Part shown: one piece after another, positions 10,360-21,947 of the stretch
How the letters are laid out: the number at the start of each line of letters is the position of its first letter
Numbering within the stretch: position 1 is the stretch's first letter
Origin: Aphrocallistes beatrix
Lineage: Eukaryota; Porifera; Hexactinellida; Sceptrulophora; Aphrocallistidae
Direction of reading: 5' to 3'
Length of the DNA stretch: 64,000 bases
Assembly (NCBI GenBank): GCA_963281255.1
Contig: OY725499.1
Coordinates: 3,615,148 to 3,679,147 of the forward strand
Translations under genes and position numbers: made by a program
Notes under the pieces: model-generated
What the model saw: only the letters and a program-made list of their open reading frames with translations
Databases searched by the model: none
Told to the model about the DNA's origin: nothing

Positions 10360-10728
10360 TCAAAATTTTGTAGAAATCGGACTGTTAGATTTCGCAGGAT
10401 TGCACATACGGAAATGGTACAACGTATTTGCCATGAAGACATCTTGTTGCAATAAAACTCATTTTGGCACTCAAAATGGATTGCCACAGTACTACTAGTA
10501 ATAATCCACATCAACCAATTATAAATAAATCTAAATCGGACCATGAGCGAGAATGCGATGTTCAAAATAAAATAAATTCGTATGTTATAAAGTGACAGCT
10601 CACCTATCAAGCCTGAGATGGAAATGAAAATATCTTTGGAGCTAGCGACCTGATCCAGGGTAATGAGGTCTGCACTCTTACTTCTGATCTTTTCCAATGG
10701 AGGTTTTTCCGTACCTCCTCCTGGTTGG
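10360..10728 (-). pseudogene. Decayed duplicate of the two-exon gene at 5940-6321
   Basis: The exon 1 match runs 10604-10728, but about ten bases including the start ATG are deleted and an in-frame TAG lies just upstream. The exon 2 match (about 10363-10455) has lost its acceptor (TTTTAG became TTTTAT) and carries a TGA where copy 1 has the tryptophan codon TGG near the exon end. Three independent disabling changes in splice and coding sites mark this copy as dead and support copy 1 as the functional original. Confidence 0.6.
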
Positions 10729-10840
10729 TCACACAGCTAAGTAATATGCATACATAATCCACTACTTATTGAATGATGCGTCATTCTCACATTTTATTTA
10801 TTTCTAATTTCACAGAAGTATTCATGGTCATTTAAGGTAT

Positions 10841-10948
10841 TTAACCGTAGAATGCCCAGAGGGGACACAGTGTCCCCGATATCGCGGATGCCTCCCAGCC
10901 ATTTTCTATGGCGCGAAGCCATATAAATGCTGGGTATTCTACAGGTAA
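10841..10948. mobile_element. Possible piggyBac-like MITE
   Basis: The left end is TTAACCGTAGAATGCCCAG and the right end CTGGGTATTCTACAGGTAA, which form an inverted pair with TTAA-like outer bases. It is present only in duplication copy 2. The TTAA at the right is imperfect, so the class is tentative. Confidence 0.45.
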
Positions 10949-11547
10949 GTTATCGTTATAGGCTCTGTAGGCATAGCCATAGCCAAGAGTTGCACGCGGG
11001 CCGAAATTTGTAACCGCGGCCCGCAATTTTAAGTTAACCCGGCCCGCGACCCGCAAGAAGCCCGCATAAATATTTTTGGTCCGCTTTGTAAGTTACTAAC
11101 TATAAATATAATAAGTAGACTACACTTATCCTTTTATGGGAGTGAGTTTCTGAAAACACAAATAAGTGGAAACTAACAAAGTTCCATGTACGTAAGTATC
11201 CCTAAATTGGTACCTCGTGACAGTTAAAAACATCGTCTCGGTTGTCATCGCTGGGAGTCCTGCCAAGATTTCCGGCCCACAGACTCGCAAACTATTATAT
11301 TCGGCCCGCGTGCAACTCTGCCATAGGCTGGAGCACCTCCTGGATCCGAAGATGGGCCATAGAGGCGATACAAAGTTAGGGCTGAGCCCCATGGACGTAA
11401 CCAGGAAGTTTTGTAGAAGGACATAGCAACCAGCTGGGGGTCTGGGGGCGCTATAACCCCCAGTGGGACGGAAGCTGACAACATTTGTACAGTGTTTTCC
11501 ACAGGATTTGTCGAAAGCGCTCATTTAGCAATATCGATGCTGCATTT

Positions 11548-11791
11548 CAGTACACCCTCGCTAATCCGAACAGCTCTGTATCAATGAACCAAAAAAAAGT
11601 TCGGATTAGTGGAATAATCCAATGAGGTTTTAACTAAATGCATTGTTAGAATATTTAGGATATTATTTAGTTACGATTGCTTTTTTAACGAGGATTCTCA
11701 AACTTATTGAAAGATATGATTATAAATGTTGATTCAAAGCATAAAGGCGAATATGATTATATGTTGGGTGTTCGGATTAGAGGGTGTACTG
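11548..11791. mobile_element. pogo/Tigger-type MITE (CAGTACACCC family)
   Basis: It has ends CAGTACACCCTCGCTAATCC and a right end GGGTGTACTG followed by TA. It is the duplicate of 6964-7465 without the nested 192-bp element. Confidence 0.8.
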
Positions 11792-11917
11792 TATTCCTTG
11801 CTTAAACTCTTTACCGAAAATGTTTTGGTTTTAACAATTCGAACAAAATATCAACCCTAGATAGGATGGATTCAAAGTTCACAAAATCACGACAGTTTCG
11901 AGGTTTACACATACGCA

Positions 11918-12045
11918 TAGGCGCCGAAACCGGGGAGACTGCACCCCCCACCCTGGATTCGAAGGTGGGCCATAAACGCAATGCAAAACTTAGTGCTCAG
12001 CCTAGAAATCCAAAATTGTCCTTAGATTTCGGAAAGTTCGGCTCA
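11918..12045. repeat. Degenerate copy of the GGCGCCGAACC element
   Basis: It shows the same layout as 22848-22977 and 31924-32065: a CGCCGAA start, a C-rich stretch, GATTCGAAGGTGGGCCATA and an end near GAAAGTTCGGC. It is more diverged than those copies. Confidence 0.6.
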
Positions 12046-12325
12046 TTATGCAGGTAGGTGTGTTTCAAAAACAATTCTAGTAACGCCCAACTAGTTAGAA
12101 AACTTTAAAGCAATTTAATTTACATAAAAAGTATCAATTATACATCACAAACCTATTTATAAACAGCACAATCTTCAAAATCCAATCTTCAAAATACTAT
12201 AAAAGGTCATATAAAAATCATAAAAATAGTATCTTGGCAGTCTTATCTAAGTTCTATGCAAAAAAAAGAGCTTTGTTTTTCTATTTATGAAAATTATGTT
12301 AAGGAAATTCCTCAGTAGAAAGGTA
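12046..12325. other. AT-rich flank downstream of the two-Ig-domain gene
   Basis: It lies beyond the stop codon of the minus-strand gene. I see no frame or clear repeat; it probably includes that gene's 3' untranslated region. Confidence 0.4.
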
Positions 12326-13123
12326 CTAAATTAATCTGTAGATCTTTATCTCTGCTCCCGTATTGGAGGAACCAACAGCATTAAAGGCATAAACAGTGTA
12401 GTATCCATCATTTCCTAAATTTGCATCGTTAATGATGAGGGTGTTCCAAATACATCCCTCTAGCTTCATCCCATCTTTGTACCATTGATATTGAGTGGCA
12501 TTCTGGAAATGGGCAATGAGCGTAATTCTCGATCCTTGATAGTACGCTCCTCCTTCAGGGCCAGTCACTAGTGTGGGCAGCTGGGGTTGGGGTTGAGGTT
12601 GATAGTAAGTCTCTTGCTGAGGTTGGGGTTGAGGTTGATAGTAAGTCTCTTGCTGGGGTTGGGATTGAGGTTGATAGTAAGTCTCTTGCTGGGGTTGAGG
12701 TTGGGGTTGGGGTTGGGGTTGGGGTTGGAGGGGGAAAGTTCTCTGGAACTGCATCGGAGGCTGTTGATCAGCGGGAATCGTCTTTCTCAGGCTAGGTTGC
12801 TTCAGTTCAGCCCAGTTAGTCAACACGGTGTTGTTGGTTGCATCTTTAACTTCAAGTCGATAAAAACCAAAGTCCTGCTCAGTAATCGGCCCAATAGTAA
12901 GATTGCTCTTACACATGCGCGGAATCTGCGACCCTGTCTTATCGTACCATTGATACTTTAGACTATTCCCCTCTACCCTCGCAGAGAAGTTTATGTACGC
13001 TCCGAGTCTCCCTGTTGCGTCAATGGGCTCAGCTAGTATTTTTATCTCCTTCACATAATCCGAAACTATAGGTCCAAAGTATTCTTGTGAAGGCTTGGAG
13101 TCAATCCAGTCACTCCTGTCCAT
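12326..13123 (-). CDS. Leaderless protein with two Ig-like domains joined by a Pro/Gln repeat linker
   Basis: An intact 265-residue frame runs from ATG 13123 to the stop at 12326. Residues 28-107 form the first Ig-like domain, with YQWYDKTG in the C strand and the tail block DFGFYRLEVKD...TNWAEL. Residues 131-180 are a low-complexity linker of repeats (QPQPQPQQETYY, three units). Residues 186-263 form a second Ig-like domain with YQWYKDG and GNDGYYTVYAF. Neither domain has the usual strand B and strand F cysteines, and the N-terminus is acidic and polar with no signal peptide. Together these suggest an intracellular Ig protein, as in titin-type or MALT1-type domains. The WAEL block is shared with 18235-18775 and 44030-44386. 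Partner and role are unknown. Confidence 0.8.
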   Translation of the reverse strand: MDRSDWIDSKPSQEYFGPIVSDYVKEIKILAEPIDATGRLGAYINFSARVEGNSLKYQWYDKTGSQIPRMCKSNLTIGPITEQDFGFYRLEVKDATNNTVLTNWAELKQPSLRKTIPADQQPPMQFQRTFPLQPQPQPQPQPQPQQETYYQPQSQPQQETYYQPQPQPQQETYYQPQPQPQLPTLVTGPEGGAYYQGSRITLIAHFQNATQYQWYKDGMKLEGCIWNTLIINDANLGNDGYYTVYAFNAVGSSNTGAEIKIYRLI

Positions 13124-15385
13124 TCAAAAAGTGTAGAAATGTAATCTTGTCTTAATAATCTAAATATAAAAATAAAATTTATATGTCATTCAGATATACG
13201 TTATCATCATAAAATTGTGCAATATGCATATATATATATTTTCTCCGTTTGATGTTATATCTCGAAAACCATAATAGCTAGATATTAAATTTATTTTATA
13301 CGCAATGGTTGCTTTCCATTCGTTTGATTTTCGAGGTATGGGATAATTTTTCTAATATGAACCATAAAATATATTATGAACTAATAGAAAGTGATCTATT
13401 GCGTATCAAATCAAATCTGAATGTCTTGCTATTACGGTTTTCAAGATATAGTTATCCTCAAATGGCGAAAATACATTTTCAGCAGCGCAGGATTTCTCAA
13501 AAGCGTAATGCTTAAATAAATGGGTGACTTAAATTAGTCACAAAACCGCCAAATTTTTTCACATGCATATTGCATAATAATATGATGACAATTTTGACAA
13601 TGGATAATTAATTAATTAATTAATTAGGTTAACATTCGGTAAAATTGGTCGATTTTGGAAATTTCCAAAAAAGCCTTGTTTTGGGCAAAGAGCTTGTTAA
13701 ACTTTCTTATTCTCACCTTGATAACGGATTCAGGTACTCTGATATGCGGTTTATATATGCTGGTAATACATTTCTAAGGTCTATCATACGTACATAGGAA
13801 ACAATTTCATGTTGTGGAATCCCGTAACTCTACTATTTCATCCATGGTCCAAAATGATAAAGTATACCATCGCCTTAATGTCTATAAATACTCGTATTTC
13901 CCAAGGATAATCGGACTACATCGAAAATATCAATCCTATGTATTTAGTAATAATAAGTAAGTGGGCATTTACTGGCTGTATGGTTTTAAGGTGCGTATAT
14001 TACACTGGAGAATTCTGGTATTTTAGACGGGATAAGTTAATTGCTGCGTTTCAGACATTTTGTACGGAGAAGGATTGTGGACTGCATATGTATTACACGA
14101 ATAATGCCTGTGCCCACAACATTGAGTTATCCAGTAAATCATAGACATAAATAGGGCAATTTTAAGCGGCGCACATCCACCCAGAATAGTCCAGCCTATA
14201 ATACAACAAAATAGACGCACAATCCTGCTAAAAGCAAGCCATCGGCCTCTAATTTCCACAAGAAGCGCCATCGCGTTAGGATTAGTGAATATGCATACCT
14301 TAGCCCAACAGCTATGCTAATTTAAGACTTGATGATGCTATCATCTGCATATTTGATGCACAACGCCACAAACTGGAATAAGACTACAGGGAGCAGCTGT
14401 GGAATGCTGATAAAGTAGCAACTAACTGTTTTTAAATTCATTTTCTCATAGTATGCATACTTTTATGGTATTAAGTATATTAAATTTTTTATGTGGACTT
14501 TCTAACCATCATCTGCAACCTCAATATTTTAATCGAAATTCCTCTTCATCCATTTTTTACTTAATTAAATATAAGTTTGAGCATGATTCTACCAATTTAA
14601 TTAGCCATTTGAAAGACGATACAATTTTAGATATCTACATCCATTAATAATAATGGGACTTTGCCCTTATTAGCTAATCATAGAAAGTAGATTTAATATG
14701 TGGTTACTATATAGGCACCTAGAAAGTTATAATGACTCTTTAATACTTGTATAAAACAATTGTGAATCTGAGAGGCTCAAATCTCGATCTAAAGCTATTT
14801 ATTATAATTTTTAAAAAATTATATTAATTTATTCTTTGGTAATGCTTTTTATCACATGAAGCATCTGTTTTACCAAAATTAGGTTTAAACAAGGATGGTA
14901 ATAGGAGTGAAACTATTGACATTGAATCTGCGCTTAACACATGCATATTATCACAAAATTATATATCAATATTTAGTAGAATAGCCCTGGACTCCACTTT
15001 AGTCAAGTTTACGTTATGAGTCATATATCTGTACATTTTATTAATTTAGATACAAAAATGCGTCTGAATTCAGTTTGGGCTTGGACTACTCTTGTATTTA
15101 AACCCGAGTCGGACTAGGAATTTTGCTAACTCATTTCCGGTTAAGTCATGTTGGGCCCTAAAAGTGTGGGTTTATTCTATAAATAGAATTGACTCCAAGG
15201 CTAAATCAGGATTTATTAAACTTTGAAGGAGCACTTTGAAGGAAGTCTCGGCAGCACTTTGAAGGAAGTCCTCGGTACTACTAATTATATTACGTATCTG
15301 TAGAGTGACAGAACATTTCACGCATTAGATATACTATATCAAAAATCAAAAGATAAGTCTAGCATAATCCATTTCTTAAAAAAAA
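13124..15385. other. Gene-poor AT-rich stretch
   Basis: There is no supported gene. A block around 14095-14150 resembles 15395-15450 (shared core GCCCACAA.ATTGAGTT), so these are diverged copies of one interspersed element. An AATT run lies at 13609-13625. A relative of the 8912-9293 element is suggested near 13740-13860. Confidence 0.45.
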
Positions 15386-15631
15386 TTATAATAATATATT
15401 ACCTGAATAGGCCTTCGCCCACAATATTGAGTTGATCTGTGAATAGTATAATAAGGAAATACTACCCATAAAATCAGTGAGAGATAATATATATACTATT
15501 TTCTTATCTGGTAGATTGTGCAGTAAACCATGAATATTTAATGATACAGTGGTGCAAGCTGTCGGGTTGAAAAGTTCTACTACTTGTGTAGAGCAGTCGA
15601 GATTCATAGAGCAGGATCTATTGGAAATTAG

Positions 15632-16287
15632 GGGTTGACTGAATAAGGCCGAATTTTCAAACTGGAATAAGGCCGAATTGTCAATCCGGAATAAGGCCGA
15701 ATGATATTCATGACTGGAATAAGGCCGAATTGTCAATCCTGAATAAGGCCGAATGATATTCAAGACTGGAATAAGGCCGAATTGTCAATCGGGAATAAGG
15801 CCGAATTATAATCAAGACTGGAATAAGGCCGCATTTTCACAACTGTTTGAGTCGAGTGATATATGCGTAATACTGAAATAAATAAGTGACAAACAAGTTG
15901 TGTATACATTTTGCTTAAAAACACCTCACCAGGCGAATTTTCAAAATATTCCATGCCAAAACCCCTTAAAATCTCCCTGTTTCCCAACAAACCAAGTGAT
16001 GCTCCCAATCGACCCTCCATTCTGTAGTTCACAAATTAAAAACCATTCTTCCTCTAGATCCAAAATGAAAATTCGACCTTATTCCAGTTTTGAAAATTCG
16101 GCCTTATTCCAGTGTTGAATATTCGGCCTTATTCCAGTCATGAATTTAATTCGGCCTTATTCCGGATTGACAATTCGGCCTTATTCCAATTTTGCAGTTC
16201 GGCCTTATTCCAGTTTTGAAAATCATTCGGCCTTATTCCAATTTTTGCAATTCGGCCTTATTCCATTCGGCCTTATTCAGCTTTCCC
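15632..16287. mobile_element. Long palindromic MITE with GGAATAAGGCCGAA arrays
   Basis: A 656-bp element is flanked by an exact 8-bp duplication GAAATTAG (15624-15631 and 16288-16295). The ends read GGG......CTGAATAAGG. The left half holds seven or more units of GGAATAAGGCCGAA and the right half as many in reverse, around a unique centre of about 240 bp. The 8-bp duplication fits a hAT-type integration. Confidence 0.9.
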
Positions 16288-16586
16288 GAAATTAGCTGGT
16301 ATTCAGTATTACTTAACTAGTATAAACTTACGTACAGTAGGCAATTGTTAAGTACATAGTATATAGTTTAATCTAAGTGTAGTATCTTTATTGATTGTAA
16401 CTTCTTGTATTGTACTTACTACGTTAATTAAATTACACTGCTCTACTCTGTAACACTTGTATAATAATAGTGAGAAGTTCTATTACATATAAAGGATTAA
16501 AGCGAATTCATTTAATAATGAGCACTATAATAATAACATTTATACTCGCATCATATTTACTAGTATTATACAATTGTTTTATAATT

Positions 16587-16743
16587 GGCTCAAAATAGTC
16601 ATTGCAAAGCAGGTTTGTTAAATTTAGATTTGCACTTGTAGTCAAAATGGAAAATGTCGGTCTGTCGACCGACATTTTTTCATTTTGACTACAAGTGCAA
16701 ATCTAAATTTAACAAACCTGCTTTGCAATGACTATTTTGAGCC
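16587..16743. repeat. Near-perfect 157-bp hairpin
   Basis: The two arms of about 76 bases each are complementary with about one mismatch or indel, around a four-base loop (TGTC) flanked by GTCGGTC and GACCGAC. No flanking target duplication is obvious. It could be a small fold-back transposon or a small-RNA precursor. Confidence 0.9.
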
Positions 16744-17095
16744 GGGCGAGTTTGGATGATATTTTTCTTTGCAAAATTATGTTTTAGTTTAAAACATTCC
16801 ATTTGTATATGCTTAATGTATGAAGAGTTGTTACACAGCATTCATGGGTGTGGGTGCCAAAAATTTTTACAGTCATCAATGTAATACCTATGAGACATAC
16901 TGACTGTGTAGTATGTACATATGTATGGGCGAAACAACAGGTTCGGCGGGTATGTGAGAGCCGTGTCACTTTATGAACTCGATTAATGTATATATATGTG
17001 TACGTGTGTATATATATCTATATCTGTAACGAATTGATTGAAAAAACTGCCAGTCAGGCATGTGGGAGTCTTTTGTCTATGGCTCCACTAAGTTC

Positions 17096-17438
17096 TGACC
17101 TCAGACGAAAATGTCGACTCATCATGGAATTATGACGTCACTTTGTTAGTTACTAACTATAGAGAGACACTTAGGGAATCCTTGTATGGGAGTGAGTTTC
17201 TGCAAACACAAATAAGTGGAAAATAACAAAGTTCCATTTACGTAAGTATTCCTTAGGTGCCTCGTGACAGTTAAAAACATCGTCTCGGTTGTCATCGCGG
17301 GGAGTCCTGCCAAGATTTCCGGCCCGCGGAGCCCGCAAACTATTATATTCGGCCCGCACGGCCCGCGTGCAACTCTGCCTCCGGCGGACACAAAGTGTCC
17401 ACCAACCGCGCAGCGCAAGCAAGCGAAGCGCGCTTGTT
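17096..17438. repeat. Composite of dispersed repeats
   Basis: Bases 17096-17145 repeat the block at 37653-37700 (GACCTCAGACGAAAATGTCG...TGACGTCA). Bases 17145-17380 are a further copy of the dispersed element at 6390-6905. Bases 17384-17438 are copy 2 of the GC-rich palindromic repeat. Confidence 0.75.
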
Positions 17439-17483
17439 TTTCTTAAAATGCTTTGTTTTGTCACGAGCTATACTAACTTGATA

Positions 17484-17576
17484 CAGTACATCTAATCACT
17501 CGAAAACCGGGGCACTCCTTAAAATCGGGGCACCCAGCTCTGGTCCCGAGGTGCCCCGGTTTTCGGAAGTGGACTG
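17484..17576. mobile_element. Short TA-flanked MITE with CGAAAACCGGGGCAC stems
   Basis: The ends CAGTACATCTAATCACTCG and its partner with GGACTG lie between TA dinucleotides. Inner stems CGAAAACCGGGGCAC and GTGCCCCGGTTTTCG are exact complements. Confidence 0.75.
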
Positions 17577-18234
17577 TATATCAATATGTTAAAACTCATA
17601 AAATATTCATATTATTACTTTCAAAGCGCGAAAATCGGATCCTACATGATGAATACCTTACATTAGTCGTTGAGATCTTATTTATATTTTTAAACAAAGC
17701 TTTGCAGTGGTGGTGTTAAAATATGAATATATACTTATACAAAGGTGATGAGATTTTGCGAAAAAATGTTGACGGTGCACATCTACACCATAAAGCAGTG
17801 GCGGGCAACCTTAATCCTTGAGTGGGCCATAATTGGGGCCCACGAGGGGTCTTGCGGGCCCCAAATCTGTCAGTTCTTGTTACGGTCACATCACCATGGC
17901 CGTAGCAAGAACTGACATTAGAAACCTATATGGAAGCAATGTAACAACTAAATTATACTTATAAAAGCAAAAATAAGTAAAATAAATTGAATCATCATAT
18001 ACTGATTATAGAAAATATATTGATATTCAGCATCAATTTCATACCAAAATTAAACCACTAACGCGCGGGCCCCATAATATAGTGTTTTGAAAGAGTCGCG
18101 GGCCATCAAATTTAGTCTCGTGGGCCTCATACGGACGGACTGACGGACGAGATATTCTGTCCTTGCTTTATTTTGTAATTTAAAATATACGATAAAATAA
18201 TTCTAATGTGCTTACGATTATTTCTGAACCATAA

Positions 18235-18775
18235 GCTCAATTTGCCAGTGATGATAAAATCGTCGTTTTTAAAGTACACGTATCTGCATCTGGCCTCAAC
18301 CTCTCCTATCAGTGGTACCGACAAGATGGTCTGGCTATCCTCGGAGATTGTAAGCCTTTCTTGACCATTGGACCGCTGAGGAGAGGAGATTTCGGGTTCT
18401 ACCACGTGAGAATACAAGACTGCTTTGGGGCCCATGTCCTCTCGAGTTGGGTGGAATTGTCCAACTCTGCCTCGATCGCACACGCACCTCCCGTCTTCAA
18501 GATTAACCCCTTCCCCGCCCGTGGCAGACCTGGAGAGTATGCGTACTTGTTCGCACTGGCTACAGGCGTGAATGTGGAGTACCAGTGGTACGATGAGAAG
18601 GGGGTAGCCATTCCTGGCGCCACCGAGAAGAGTTTAACTTTTGAACCAATCCTGAGTCACCATGACTTCGGATGTGTAGCGAGGATGAGTTTGGTCGTTA
18701 GACCTTGCTGACTGGGTCGAGTTAGCAGACGGAGATACTGCTATGCAAATAATCTGTTAATTTTTTGTTAAAATT
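18235..18775 (+). pseudogene. Two-domain Ig-like gene remnant
   Basis: A frame from about 18235 to 18711 encodes two Ig-like domains without a start codon. The first has YQWYRQDG and FLTIGPLRRGDFGFYHVRI followed by SSWVELSN. The second has YQWYDEKGVAIPGATEKS and HHDFG. The expected close of domain 2 (LADWVELADGD) is present at 18706-18760, but in another frame after a one-base change, and the frame is closed upstream by TAA at 18232. It is therefore 5' truncated and frameshifted. Like the 12326-13123 protein, it lacks the canonical strand F cysteine. It is a relic of the local Ig-like family unless an upstream exon and a sequencing error are involved. Confidence 0.7.
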
Positions 18776-19456
18776 GAGAAACGAATACGTTTCAATTTAG
18801 AATATACATATCTGAATAATTATTTAGTTTAATTTTTCTAATGTGTATAAAGATAAATGAAATTTGATCACTTTTCTGAATATTAATTTCAAATAATCAA
18901 ATAGAAATGTTATAAGTTATAACTGATGAGAACTTATGTTTGTTTACTTTAGTCGTTTAGGAACAGAAAGCGCTATCAGGCTCGGTCTTATATAACTGTG
19001 ATGATTTACCTTCTTCATATCCACGGTACAATTCGACATTTTAGTGCCATTGACAGAGCCATGATAAAAGCGGGACGCAGCGTTGAATTTCACGGGACAT
19101 GGCGAGATACGATAGAAAAGTAGTATTATACATAGAATAATAAAAGCGAGACATAATGGGGATATTTCATGTAAAAGTGGAACACTTAATTAGCTCAATG
19201 GAAGATTGAAAAAAGCGGGATGTCCCGCCAAAAATGGGACAATTGGCAAGTATGCATTGACGTGGTAGAATGCCTATGGCATAAATCTCATTATAGAGAT
19301 TTATGGCATAGACAATGAGAGTTTTTTCTAATAATCACAGGTTATTGTCGGTTTGATTTGTAACTTCAGTTTGGATCAATGATAAAAATTGGAAACTCAC
19401 CTTCCACTTTACAATTGATCAGGGAGTCATCACAATTATCATCCCATTGTCTATAT

Positions 19457-19613
19457 CAGCGCTGTCCAACAGGCGGCCCGCGGCCTTGCTTTGTGCGGCC
19501 CGCGTTGCGTCCAAAATGCCTCTATCCATACCCATCCCGAGTGCACGCCCCTGTATTGCGGCCCGCCACTAAATGGTATGAAGCAGTTGCGTAAATATAG
19601 TTGGACAGCCCTG
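19457..19613. mobile_element. hAT-like MITE (CAG..CTGTCCAAC ends)
   Basis: A 157-bp element has an exact 8-bp duplication GTCTATAT (19449-19456 and 19614-19621). The ends are CAGCGCTGTCCAAC and GTTGGACAGCCCTG. Confidence 0.93.
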
Positions 19614-19631
19614 GTCTATATGACTCATGTA

Positions 19632-20400
19632 CAGGGTGGCTTTTAAGTTCTGTCCCAAGCTTTATTAGGTATAAAATTTCTTAAACTCAAACAATCTTAG
19701 TTATTATGGTCTTTAGAGATTGTAATTCGAATATTCTCAATGATTTTATAAGATTTTTCGAGTTAAGAACTGGAACTGTGTTTTGTATGGTGAGTTTTGT
19801 GAAAAAAAATGTGTCCTGGAACGCAGCGAAAATCGAGAATCAGGGACCACTGCTTTTCAAATTATTTTTCTAGAGTCTTCAAATTTCAGAACAAATTAGC
19901 TCTCACATTTTCCTCGAATAATCTAAATTTGTAGAAATATAGAAAGTTTAGATCAGTATGTATTGAGAACCTTTTTGGATCAGATTTTTTGGTGATGTGA
20001 AAAAAAGTGCCATTTAGGGTGATTTTGCAAAATGTACCTAATTTGAAGTCGTGAAATAATAACTTTATCTCGTTTCTGATAATGAATTCAATGGATTTGT
20101 GAAATATTTCAATGGTGAATGGAAGGTATCTGGTGCTAAATCGTCATGGAAAATCGATTATCGAGACATTTTTTACAGAAGCAGTGGCCCTGATTCTCGA
20201 TTTTCGCTGCGTTCCAGGACACATTTTTTTCACAAAACTCACCATACAAAACACAGTTCCAGTTCTTAACTCGAAAAATCTTATAAAATCATTGAGAATA
20301 TTCGAATTACAATCTCTAAAGACCATAATAACTAAGATTGTTTGAGTTTAAGAAATTTTATACCTAATAAAGCTTGGGACAGAACTTACAAGCCACCCTG
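19632..20400. mobile_element. Foldback mariner-like element with about 220-bp inverted repeats
   Basis: A 769-bp element between TA dinucleotides starts CAGGGTGGCTTTTAAGTTC and ends with the complement. The inverted repeats run about 220 bp each and include AAGCTTTATTAGGTATAAAA and CGCTGCGTTCCAGGACACA. It has no transposase frame. Short CAGGGTG ends with TA duplication fit the Tc1/mariner superfamily. Confidence 0.88.
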
Positions 20401-21738
20401 TAGTCACGTGTAAACTACTTTCTACTTTTCAAGTTGACTAACTTTAGAAAAATTCTAACATTATTAAGCAGTAACATCGGGACTACTTACTATGTAGTCA
20501 AATCCAATGCAAAAATGTGAAGTTGAGGTTGCTGTAGAATCCTGAGGAAAACAAGTCACCAGAATAGGTACATTGTGCAGTCTTGGTTGGCATGCATACG
20601 TATATAAAGCAGTTCATTCGTAATAATCACACTAATGGGAATGCTTATTGCAAATCTTTCTAATTAGAAAATCAAACACAAGAAACTTAGATGAAAGAAT
20701 TATAATTTAACTGCTCAGAATTTTGGAACCTGCATTTGGCGTCTATGTGAAGATTATATTCGCTCCTCGTTATCTCATCATACATCTTGGCATACACCCT
20801 TGAGTGAAGTTTACAAGATCTGATCATCTCATCAAATTATATTTCAATGGCAGTGTATTGCTAATGGTAGAAAATACAGCATTCAAACACATGGCAACAT
20901 CATCGTTTACTTAGAATTGCTTATGGAGTCACACTCTAACTTTCTACTGTCTAGGACATTGCATATGGGTCATGATGTAAAACCAACTTTCTACTATTAA
21001 ATTGATTGGCCAAGAGTGGGAGAGTACATTTTATCAACGGAATTGTGCGTAGTATTGAAAGTGCATTCTCTTCAAAATGACAAGTAAATTGGTAGAATCA
21101 AGTTCAACCAAACTTCTGATTAAATTAAAGAATGATTAAGAGAAATTCCAAAGATAAAACCTACCGAAGCAGCAAATGATGGATAAATGTGATTGGTTGA
21201 ATTTAAAGCATAGTGACAATAAAGAAATATTATCATATGGAACCAGCAGGTGTTTCAGAGAGGGAGAGGTTTTGAGGACGCTATCTGGTCTTCTTGATAC
21301 CTCTGAAGAACTCTCCAGCATTTTAATGGCGATTTAGTGGAGATTGAAGTATATTTACATTTCTTTCAATGAGTAGACATATAACTATTTAAGATGAGAA
21401 AATATTCAAGATTTTGAATACTACTGCCTTGATAGAGTAGGTACATCATTGTAAAGTGATGCGCAACTGAATTGAACCAATATTATTATGATAATCAGAC
21501 TTAATATTGCAAACCACGAGTCCAGCGATGAATTACATCTCAAAATTATAACTAATAACCATTTAAAAAATTACATTTTCCCACCATACTTTATTTGACT
21601 AATATATTTAATGACGTTCTGACTTATCTCTGATGATTAATCATAATTTTCATTGCCAAGGCAATGATTGATATTATTAAATATAGGAAATGCTGGATTG
21701 GTCCATTAAGATCAAAATACCAATTCTAAGTAATGTTC
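20401..21738. other. Gene-poor stretch
   Basis: I see no supported gene. The block 21225-21340 is a diverged copy of 23085-23205 (shared core GCTATCTGGTCTTCTTGA.ACCTC), which could be an old repeat or an old exon duplication; neither copy has a sustained frame. The short motif ACTTTCTACT recurs here. Confidence 0.4.
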
Positions 21739-21746
21739 AGTTAGAG

Positions 21747-21947
21747 CAACGGTTCCCAAACTGGGGTGTATGAACCCCCTAGGGGTGCACGGGTCCTTAG
21801 TCGGGGGTGCACGGGACAAGGATTCGTCCTTATTGCAATGACAAGTCGGATCAATAGAGTTTTTCAGACTTAGGTGGGTCCTGGGGTGCACAAAATAATT
21901 TTTAGGTGTCAGGGGGTGCACGAGGTAAAAGAGGTTGGGAACCACTG
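21747..21947. mobile_element. hAT-like MITE
   Basis: The ends are CAACGGTTCCCAAACTGGGG and GAGGTTGGGAACCACTG, with an exact 8-bp duplication AGTTAGAG (21739-21746 and 21948-21955). Confidence 0.93.

Larger units (their letters stand above)
7786..11815. repeat. 4-kb direct tandem duplication, copy 2
   Basis: This is the partner of 3046-7493. It carries the same early lesion in the MULE gene (the in-frame TAG) and private later insertions at 8105-8345, 8912-9293 and about 10841-10948. Confidence 0.88.

Noticed and set aside
12571-12961. Two plus-strand frames rich in Val/Gly or Leu/Gly
   Set aside because: They are the antisense of the Pro/Gln linker of the Ig-like gene.
14023-14271. 82-residue hydrophobic minus-strand frame
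   Set aside because: It lies in a block repeated at 15395-15450 with a different frame; better explained as a dispersed repeat.
15386-16118. Frames with RPYSS and SALF repeats
   Set aside because: They translate the GGAATAAGGCCGAA arrays of a MITE.
17796-18125. hAT-like element starting CAGTGGCGGGCAACC
   Set aside because: No matching right end or target duplication was found, so I did not list it as a feature.
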